Of a stretch of 64,000 nucleotides of DNA, positions 58,048 through 64,000 are shown in pieces. The DNA is from Urechidicola croceus (GTDB taxonomy: Bacteria; Bacteroidota; Bacteroidia; Flavobacteriales; Flavobacteriaceae). The translations under genes and the position numbers were made by a program. Each line of letters opens with the position of its first letter. Position 1 is the stretch's first letter. The DNA lies in the NCBI GenBank assembly GCA_905181865.1, contig CAJIZG010000003.1, forward strand, positions 942,001 to 1,006,000, in the 5' to 3' direction. The notes beneath the pieces are model-generated. The model saw only the letters and a list, made by a program, of their open reading frames with translations. It did not search any database and was not told the DNA's origin.

Positions 58048-58605
58048 TTAAGTCTGATGGAATTCTTTTTTACAATGATAGATATATCCTTTTGGAATAT
58101 TTCTAGTTGTTGTTAAAATACAATGATTAAAGATTGATTGAAATTTTTTAAAATTTAATTTAGAATAAAGAATCTGACTATAATAAGCATTCTTTGCTAA
58201 TCCATCATAGGCTCCTTGAATGATTTGAAACTGTTTTTCCTTTGAGAAAAAAGAATATGGGATCGAACCTACAACAGCGTGAACCTCCTCCATTACGTGA
58301 TTATTTAGATTCTCAGCTCCATCATTTATAATAATAAGTCTTTTATCATCAATAGATTTATTTACGTACGCACAAAAATCATCATTTACTTCAAACGCGT
58401 ACACCTTTGAAGTTGAACTTATACAATTCAAAATTTCACGTGTAATATTCCCATGCCCCATACCAAACTCTACGATTACTTTACCTTCTTCTTTCGGTAG
58501 ATATTTGCAAACTTCCTTTGCTGTTTCTTCGCTTGATTCTGTAATCGCTCCAGTTGTAAACAAATTTTTTATAAAAGCTATTGAAGTTGACATTCTTTTT
58601 TTCAT
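58048..58605 (-). CDS. SAM-dependent methyltransferase (phospholipid N-methyltransferase or rRNA dimethylase-like)
   Basis: 185 residues from the ATG at 58605, preferred to a longer frame from 58659 whose first 18 residues overlap the neighbouring TPR pseudogene. SAM site VIVEFGMGHGNITREIL is clear, followed by VYAFEVNDDFCAYVNK and AVVGSIPYSFFSKEKQFQII. The overall look is of the PmtA/KsgA-like group that methylates a lipid head group or small molecule; substrate unknown. Conventional end YIYHCKKEF. Single gene, surrounded by decayed sequence, yet itself intact. Confidence 0.75.
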   Translation of the reverse strand: MKKRMSTSIAFIKNLFTTGAITESSEETAKEVCKYLPKEEGKVIVEFGMGHGNITREILNCISSTSKVYAFEVNDDFCAYVNKSIDDKRLIIINDGAENLNNHVMEEVHAVVGSIPYSFFSKEKQFQIIQGAYDGLAKNAYYSQILYSKLNFKKFQSIFNHCILTTTRNIPKGYIYHCKKEFHQT

Positions 58606-58618
58606 ACTCTTTCGGGGA

Positions 58619-59059
58619 TTATTTAAATTTAATAAATTCTTTATTTTTAGGGTTCTCAATTAAAATGCTATTCAAAATATTTGATACATCGTCTACTATA
58701 TTCATCCTCAAATAAGCCTTTGCCAATTTAAAACTAAAATTTACATCTCCTACTTTATTCTTTAAAGCTTTATTATAAATAGAGAAAGATTTATAATCTT
58801 GATCTGACCCCCAATATAAATCGAACAATACCGAATAAGTATCATTATAATGTGGGTTTCTCTTAACTATATCCTACAATTCAAATTCAACCTCTTTGTA
58901 TTCTCCATTCCAGGTATACATTCCACGAATTAACATTCTCCAATCTATATGTTTAGGTAATTCGTTTAGAATGTACTTACAAAGTTTTCTTCCCTTTTTA
59001 TAGTCTTTGCTAAACCAATATTCTCTTACCACCAAAGAAGCATCATCATAATTAAGCAA
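58619..59059 (-). pseudogene. TPR (YaiO-like) protein fragment with amber codon
   Basis: Minus-strand frame MLNYDDASLVVREYWFSKDY, LCKYILNELPKHIDWRMLIR, EYKEVEFEL-TAG-DIVKRNPHYNDTYSVLF, then SIYNKALKNKVGDVNFSFKLAK and ILNSILIENPKNKEF. It resembles the TPR half of the YaiO family of outer membrane proteins; both halves are in one frame and interrupted by a single TAG at 58874-58876. The signal peptide and the C-terminal barrel are missing, so this is a truncated, broken remnant even if the stop were repaired. Confidence 0.65.
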
Positions 59060-59675
59060 ACTACTTCATAAAATAGATTTTTAAATCACACAAAAGGTGC
59101 CCAAAAGCCAGAAAGATAAGCCTATTTTTAGTATATCACCTATTAGATTCTATATCGAAAAAGCGCGTATCCATGCATTATGTTTTGTTGTTTCGAAAAA
59201 CAAAAGACACGGAAAACTATGTTATTCACTTATTAAGAAACCTATCCAGAGCCATAGAAGGACCAAATGAGCTTTCAAGAGAGATGGTTTACGTTATAAA
59301 ACAGAAAAATATCACAGATATCTAAAGCAAGAATACAAAATGAGAACTTTTGATATGTTACTCTCTATGCTCGTCACGCGCACAGCAGCCATAGTTATGA
59401 TTTACAAAAAAATACAAATGTTAGAATTTTAGTTAGTTTACAGATGCTGGCTGCAGCCACCTCAAAAAACATACTATTAGGGAACTTACCAACATGATAT
59501 AATATCTAGTGTAGTTTCTATTTTACGGATCCCTATTAAAATGAACTAAAAAATAATGAAAACACATACTCAAGATAATACCTGACAATTAAATCTGATA
59601 TTCAACTAAAAAAACAAGGGATAGCCAATTATCATTAGCATGAATAAAACTCATAAAGTTCTTAGTTCTAAAACC
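59060..59675. other. Decayed intergenic region
   Basis: About 615 bp without a convincing gene. A 50-codon frame (59173-59325, MHYVLLFRKTKDTENYVIHLL) and a 30-codon frame just after it look protein-like but match no family I know. Sequence between the TPR remnant and the folA remnant, so probably old coding DNA. Confidence 0.45.
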
Positions 59676-59931
59676 GTATTTTCTCTTAAACAAACTCTTA
59701 AAGTGTTCAATGCAGTCAATTACTTCTTTATTCTTGGAGGTGCTCAAATTTATAAATAGGCGATTTCGATTACCGATCGATGAGAAACTACTGAGATAAA
59801 TCAATCATTTAAGGCAAATAATTTTTCCCAAACATTGATATAGATAATTAGAGGGAGGATAGTAAACTATTTTTTGAAGTTCCTAAAAAAAATAAGTATA
59901 GATCTCGATTCGTCTCTTATTCAAAAAAAAA
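59676..59931 (+). pseudogene. Second, decayed dihydrofolate reductase fragment
   Basis: Aligns to folA codons from about 75 to the end. Exact shared word ttggaggtgctcaaattta (59734 and 57665), then ACTGAG, AATCA-TTTAAGGCA, TTTTTCCC, AAAAAAATAAGTATA in the same order as in folA (57664-57850). The reading frame is broken at once by TAG at IYK-stop, with further stops and no start. Length of the homologous block is the same in both copies (47 nt before the shared word), so it is a true paralogue, not chance. Confidence 0.75.
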
Positions 59932-59959
59932 GGCTGAATCTAATTTACGATTCAACCTT
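59930..59959 (-). terminator. Intrinsic terminator after the exported protein gene
   Basis: Minus strand: AAGGTTGAATC, loop, GATTCAGCCTTTTTTTT; imperfect stem with T run, 30 bp beyond the stop. Confidence 0.75.
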
Positions 59960-59988
59960 ATAATATTATTTTATTGTTTACATGTATT

Positions 59989-60582
59989 CTAATTTAAAAT
60001 TACATATTCTACAAATTTCACATCATCAGTTTTTAGTACTATTTTGTATTTCCCTTTATCCAAATTAGTAAGATTTAATTTCACCCCATTTTTTTTCTCA
60101 ATATCGATAATCCCTCTATATAACAAATGAGATTCCGAATCAAAAATAGTTACCTCTAGATCTTTAGGATTCAAATTATGTTTTAAAATTGTAACCATAG
60201 AATCATTTTTATACAAAAAAGGTCTAAATACTCTAGTCTCTTCATTCTTTGAAAAATCGACTTCATTACCCTCTATTGCAAAAGGTATTTTCTTTGCCGA
60301 ACTCATACTCGAAACTTCAATAAAATAAGAACCTTCAAGTAACCCAGTAAAACTGAAATTTTTCGAATAATTAATGGCCTTTATTGTTTCACGAAAATAA
60401 ATTACTCCACTGAGATCCTTGATAACGATTTCGAAGTCCTCATTTAGATCATCCATCATAAAACGTATAGACATATCATTTTTATCTAAAACTTTTATCA
60501 CTGGTTCCATTACTGATGCAGATACATTTAATGTGATGAACATAATTAATATCGCAATACTTTTCCTTACTAATTTTCTCAT
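59989..60582 (-). CDS. Hypothetical exported protein
   Basis: 197 residues with a clear signal peptide (MRKLVRKSIAILIMFITLNVSA). The mature part seems to hold two repeats of a beta-rich domain (DLSGVIYFRETIKAINYSKNF ... GSYFIEVSS and DSESHLLYRGIIDIEKKNGV ... GKYKIVLKT), like the small DUF3244/Por-type sandwich domains found in secreted Bacteroidetes proteins. No enzyme motifs. It has a good -7 box 28 bp upstream and a terminator. Role unknown. Confidence 0.6.
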   Translation of the reverse strand: MRKLVRKSIAILIMFITLNVSASVMEPVIKVLDKNDMSIRFMMDDLNEDFEIVIKDLSGVIYFRETIKAINYSKNFSFTGLLEGSYFIEVSSMSSAKKIPFAIEGNEVDFSKNEETRVFRPFLYKNDSMVTILKHNLNPKDLEVTIFDSESHLLYRGIIDIEKKNGVKLNLTNLDKGKYKIVLKTDDVKFVEYVILN

Positions 60583-60610
60583 AATATTTTAATTTAGATT
60601 AATAATAGGA

Positions 60611-60618
60611 CAAAATTA
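60611..60618 (-). promoter_or_regulatory. Bacteroidetes -7 box before the exported protein gene
   Basis: On the minus strand TAATTTTG, matching TAnnTTTG, 28 bp before the ATG at 60582. A plus-strand box TATATTTG at 60667-60674 may serve the divergent AraC gene, 230 bp away. The rest of this 320-bp gap holds nothing recognisable. Confidence 0.5.
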
Positions 60619-60903
60619 AGTACATATTTAAAGATAAACTACAAGCAATTTTTCCAATATAAATGGTATATTTGCTCATATCGTAACTATTATATAGTAA
60701 ATAGGTTAATATAGAATATAATTTCGTGAATTTTGTATCATTTACTTGTTCTTAATGCTTTTAACTTAAAAAAAGTAATTTATATTTAAATAAAACAATA
60801 ATAATCAATGTTATATTTAATATTTAAATCGCATAGAGCATCATATACTATACATAATTACGAATCAATGAATTTACATCAAAGATGTAATTAAATATTT
60901 ATC

Positions 60904-61776
60904 ATGAAAATATCTAAACCTGCATTTGAAAAAATAAGTCCAGAATTCGGTAGTTCGTTACTTATTAAAAAACACAACGAGCAAATAGAAAACAAACTAC
61001 CTTTTTGGCATTTCCATCCAGAACTTGAGTTAGTTTATATAAATAAAGCGAAAGGAAAACGACATATTGGAAGTCATCTTTCCTATTTTAATAATAGTCA
61101 ATTAATATTAATAGGCGCAAATTTGCCACACAGTGGTTTTACCGATCGATTTACAGCAAATGGAATTGAAACCATTGTTCAATTTAAAGACGATTTCTTA
61201 GGTAATGACTTTTTTCAAATTCCAGAAATGGGGCCTATCAAAAATTTATTTGCAAGAGCAAAAAAAGGGCTACTATTTGGAGTTGAAACTAAGCAATTAT
61301 TGGGTGACAAAATCATTCAATTAAATGATAGTAGTAACATTGAAAGAATCCTTCTCTTTTTAGAAATATTAAAAGACTTAGCCAACACAGATAATTACAC
61401 ATTGCTTAATGCAGATGGGTATGCTTTTGAAATTAGACCGCAGGACAACTTAAAAATTGAAGTTGTATTTGGACATGTAAGAGGTAATTATCACCGTGCT
61501 ATTCCGTTGACAGAAATCGCTGATATGGTAAATATGACAGTTCCTGCATTCTGTCGATATTATAAAAAAGTTACTGGTAAAACATTTACCCAATTTGTTA
61601 ATGAATTTCGAATAGTTCATGCAACAAAACTTCTTGCTGAAAGTCATAGCAGTATTACAGATATATGTTATGAAAGTGGATTCAATAACTTTTCTCATTT
61701 CAACAAACTATTCAAAAATTTTACGGGAAAAAGTCCCCTAAAATATCGTAATGAAATGAAACAACTTTTAATTTAA
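60904..61776 (+). CDS. AraC-family transcriptional regulator
   Basis: 290 residues. N-terminal cupin-like sensing domain (KLPFWHFHPELELVYINKAKGKRHIG, LILIGANLPHSG) and C-terminal double helix-turn-helix (IPLTEIADMVNMTVPAFCRYYKKVTGKTF; ITDICYESGFNNFSHFNKLFKNFTGKSPLKYR). Typical one-component sugar-sensing activator of Bacteroidetes. Its targets are not adjacent; no carbohydrate genes lie within 10 kb. Followed by a terminator. Confidence 0.93.
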   Translation: MKISKPAFEKISPEFGSSLLIKKHNEQIENKLPFWHFHPELELVYINKAKGKRHIGSHLSYFNNSQLILIGANLPHSGFTDRFTANGIETIVQFKDDFLGNDFFQIPEMGPIKNLFARAKKGLLFGVETKQLLGDKIIQLNDSSNIERILLFLEILKDLANTDNYTLLNADGYAFEIRPQDNLKIEVVFGHVRGNYHRAIPLTEIADMVNMTVPAFCRYYKKVTGKTFTQFVNEFRIVHATKLLAESHSSITDICYESGFNNFSHFNKLFKNFTGKSPLKYRNEMKQLLI

Positions 61777-61791
61777 AATATGGTTAAAACA

Positions 61792-61821
61792 AAAATGAGG
61801 CCACTTTCGTAACCTCATTTT
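61792..61821 (+). terminator. Intrinsic terminator after the AraC regulator
   Basis: Stem AAAATGAGG / CCTCATTTT with a 12-base loop, 16 bp after the stop. Confidence 0.8.
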
Positions 61822-62042
61822 ACATTTAATTAACTAACTACTAAATAAAGAACTTATGTGAAGAATAAGAATGAAATATAATTTTCATGTCTTATGTTTT
61901 ACACCTCAAAGATACGTACAACTTGGATACTACAATACAACCTATTTTCCATATTTATATACTATTTTGACATTTTAACAGGATACACATACAGTAATAT
62001 GTTAATTTAACATTAAAAAATGGTAAATTAGTACCTTTAAGT

Positions 62043-63794
62043 TTACTCTATTTCAATACTAAAAGGTATAATTGCCTGAATCCCTTGAAATTGAGACACA
62101 TCTCTAATTTCTTTGTAAATTTTATAGTTACTACTACCAAGTTCTTTCTCAAATATCCTTTCTTTGATTTTCATAAAAGGGAAAAAATCAAATACATCCT
62201 CAAAGTCTTTTTCAAATCTCGGGTAATCACTTGTTCTATAATTAACCAATCCAGCTAATTCTGCAGCCCGCTGAACGGCATCATCCAAACTACCCAATTC
62301 ATCAACCAATCCATTTTCCAACGCTTCTACACCCGTCCAAACCCTTCCTTGGGCAACGGCATCCGCTTCTTGATATGTCATTTCTCTCCCAGCGGCAACC
62401 CTACTTAAAAATGCAGCATAAACTTCCTCCACGCCTTGAGACTGTTCATCATAAAACTCGTCCGTAATTGGTTCGTACAAACTATAACCCTGTGCTTGTT
62501 TATTTGTAGATACACGTTCTGCATTAATTCCAATCCGATCTGCCAAACCACTTACATTGGGAATTGTTCCAAATACGCCTATTGATCCAGTAATAGTCGT
62601 TGGCTCTGCAATTATTCTATCTCCACCACACGCAATATAATACCCCCCAGAAGCAGCGACATCTCCCATGGAAACAACAAAAGGTTTTTCAGCCTTCAAC
62701 AATTCCAACTCTCTCCATATTAAATCTCCTGTAAGCGCAACTCCTCCTGGTGAATTCACACGTAATACCACGCTTTTTATTTTCGAATCCTTCTTGATTT
62801 TTCGAATAGCACCTATGACACTTTCTTGACCAATAACGCTTTCATCGCCTTCTCCATATAGCATAGTTCCCTGCGTATACAAAATCGCAATTTCATCAGT
62901 TGCTGTAGACCTTATCCTTCCCTTACCGGTACTTATATAATCTGAAATACTCACATAGTTAACATCAGTTTCAATCAATTCCTCTAAAACTTCTTCATAT
63001 TGATCTCTATAGATCGTTCCGTCTATCATATTGCTTTTCAATGCTAATTCTGGAGAACGTGTCCCTAGTGTATCGGCTATGTTATTCAGTTCTTGAACAG
63101 TTAAGCCTCTACTTTCTGAAATATCAGCTAAAAATTCACTCCAAATAGAATTTAAAAATGAACTTATTTGCTCTCTATTCGCTTCGCTCATTTTATCATC
63201 TAAATATCCTTCCACAGCACTTTTGTATTTTCCATGCCGAATCACTTCCATTTTTACACCATATTTTTCTTGAAAATCTTTAAAAAACAAGCGTTCAGAT
63301 GAAAGACCCCTAAATTCTATTATCCCCGTAGGTGTAACATAAATAGCATCCGCAATGGAACTTAAGTAATAACCTTTTTGCGTATATATATTTGCATACG
63401 CCGTTATAAACTTTCCCGATTCTTTAAACTCTTTTAATTTATTTCTTATTGATTGTACCTGAGAAACTCCTACACCAGCCAACTCTCCTGAAATACTAAT
63501 CCCTTTAATCTTATCATCATATTTTGCGTTTTCAATCGCGTTAATAATTTTGCTCAATTGCAAAGTTTGCACAGGAAAAAGAGCATCAATGGGATTCTGT
63601 GAAACAGGCACATAATCTTTAACCCCATTTTTTAAACTTAATATCAATACAGAATTATTTTCAACACTTGCAATGCTTGCCTGTTCACGCGAAGAAATGA
63701 ACGTACTAATTAGTATTATTCCTAAACCAAAAACTACTATAAGGGCAATCAAAGCACCCAAACAACTCGAAAATAAATTTTTAAAAAAACTCAT
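62043..63794 (-). CDS. sppA: Signal peptide peptidase SppA, 67K type
   Basis: 583 residues with one N-terminal membrane helix (about 8-30), then two serine-protease (ClpP-fold) modules. The general-base lysine is in RHGKYKSAVEGYLDDKMS in the first module, the nucleophile serine in GDVAASGGYYIACGGD in the second, and SPGG-like RVNSPGGVALTGD is the usual substrate strand. Cuts left-over signal peptides in the inner membrane. Both catalytic residues are present, length normal. Divergent from folK. Confidence 0.95.
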   Translation of the reverse strand: MSFFKNLFSSCLGALIALIVVFGLGIILISTFISSREQASIASVENNSVLILSLKNGVKDYVPVSQNPIDALFPVQTLQLSKIINAIENAKYDDKIKGISISGELAGVGVSQVQSIRNKLKEFKESGKFITAYANIYTQKGYYLSSIADAIYVTPTGIIEFRGLSSERLFFKDFQEKYGVKMEVIRHGKYKSAVEGYLDDKMSEANREQISSFLNSIWSEFLADISESRGLTVQELNNIADTLGTRSPELALKSNMIDGTIYRDQYEEVLEELIETDVNYVSISDYISTGKGRIRSTATDEIAILYTQGTMLYGEGDESVIGQESVIGAIRKIKKDSKIKSVVLRVNSPGGVALTGDLIWRELELLKAEKPFVVSMGDVAASGGYYIACGGDRIIAEPTTITGSIGVFGTIPNVSGLADRIGINAERVSTNKQAQGYSLYEPITDEFYDEQSQGVEEVYAAFLSRVAAGREMTYQEADAVAQGRVWTGVEALENGLVDELGSLDDAVQRAAELAGLVNYRTSDYPRFEKDFEDVFDFFPFMKIKERIFEKELGSSNYKIYKEIRDVSQFQGIQAIIPFSIEIE

Positions 63795-63861
63795 GTAAAA
63801 ATGAAATTAGAATCACAAATATACACTTTTATAGAGTAGGTTTCTTTACTTTGTATGACCA

Positions 63862-64000
63862 ATGAAAATAGTAAGAACCACATATATTTCTATAGGATCA
63901 AACGAAGGAGATAAAATATTAAACCTTCAAAATTCCGTTGATATGATTGGCGAAGTCGTAGGTTTAATATGCCAAATATCTCCTATTTATAAAACTAAAT
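63862..64000 (+). CDS. folK: 2-amino-4-hydroxy-6-hydroxymethyldihydropteridine pyrophosphokinase, N-terminal part
   Basis: The right edge cuts a gene after 46 codons. The start MKIVRTTYISIGSNEGDKILNLQ followed by VGLICQISPIYKTK is the family signature (SIGSNxGDxxxNL, then SxxYxT). The enzyme pyrophosphorylates the pterin in folate synthesis. Start ATG at 63862 is chosen over an out-of-frame ATG at 63855. Rest is outside the window. Confidence 0.9.
   Translation, partial: MKIVRTTYISIGSNEGDKILNLQNSVDMIGEVVGLICQISPIYKTK

Noticed and set aside
13160-58880. In-frame TAG codons in five broken genes suggesting amber recoding or suppression
   Set aside because: Intact genes in the window (metF, nucleoside transporter, folA, HTH regulator) end in TAG, and the broken genes also carry frameshifts, so TAG is an ordinary stop.
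58619-59059. Two separate small minus-strand genes
   Set aside because: Both are in the same frame and read as one TPR protein across a single TAG, so they are one pseudogene.
59589-59804. A minus-strand 71-codon gene
   Set aside because: It lies opposite the decayed folA fragment; the plus-strand similarity to folA explains this region.
1-64000. CRISPR array or rRNA operon
   Set aside because: No regularly spaced direct repeats and no rRNA-like conserved segments were seen.

Overview
The window is a 64 kb chromosomal stretch of an AT-rich member of the Bacteroidetes, most likely a marine-type Flavobacteriaceae. Evidence: promoters of the TAnnTTTG type, a 287-residue housekeeping sigma factor, TonB receptors, GLPGLI and DUF5686 proteins, a sodium-pump-type pyrophosphatase, and a HEPN-tailed sulfite reductase. 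The genus cannot be fixed from the sequence alone.

Layout. 1-5.5 kb: housekeeping genes (accD end, thiol-redox lipoprotein, rpsO, pnp, rpoD, rpe). 5.5-12.8 kb: a four-gene cluster of planctomycete-like secreted proteins (CBM9-like, PSD1/DUF1549/DUF1553 cytochrome, DUF1501, and a DUF2231-cytochrome fusion). 12.8-21.7 kb: an accessory island ending at tRNA-Asp. It holds a GH28-like beta-helix lipoprotein with a golvesin-type tail, a lone lycopene cyclase, small orphan genes, IS1182 and IS110 debris, a duplicated IS-end-like sequence, and three copies of a palindromic intergenic repeat. 21.8-29 kb (minus strand): DUF58, thioredoxin, metF, and methionine synthase split into two genes. 28.7-36.4 kb (minus strand): a sulfur assimilation locus (metX, metZ-like, Rrf2 regulator, cysH, cysI-HEPN, siroheme synthase, ferredoxin reductase, ferredoxin) headed by a SAM-I riboswitch. 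37.6-41.2 kb: metY behind a candidate attenuator, and metK behind a candidate SAM-I/IV-type leader. 41-64 kb: a TonB receptor with GLPGLI, deoxynucleoside kinase, membrane and soluble pyrophosphatases, DUF5686, pdhB, etfBA behind an 18-bp palindrome, bifunctional nuclease, nucleoside transporter, thyA-folA, an AraC regulator, sppA and the start of folK.

The central theme is the methionine/SAM cycle: sulfate reduction to sulfide, sulfide incorporation into homoserine esters, remethylation by MetF/MetH, and SAM synthesis, with three different candidate RNA control elements on metX, metY and metK. A second theme is decay. At least nine broken genes or IS fragments were rebuilt from conceptual translation: CBS-domain protein, IS1182, IS110, a membrane protein, a four-helix-bundle protein between the metH halves, a metallophosphoesterase, a lipoprotein, a TPR protein and a second folA. 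Most have one stop or a few frameshifts, so decay looks recent and continuing. No CRISPR array, rRNA operon or complete mobile element was seen.
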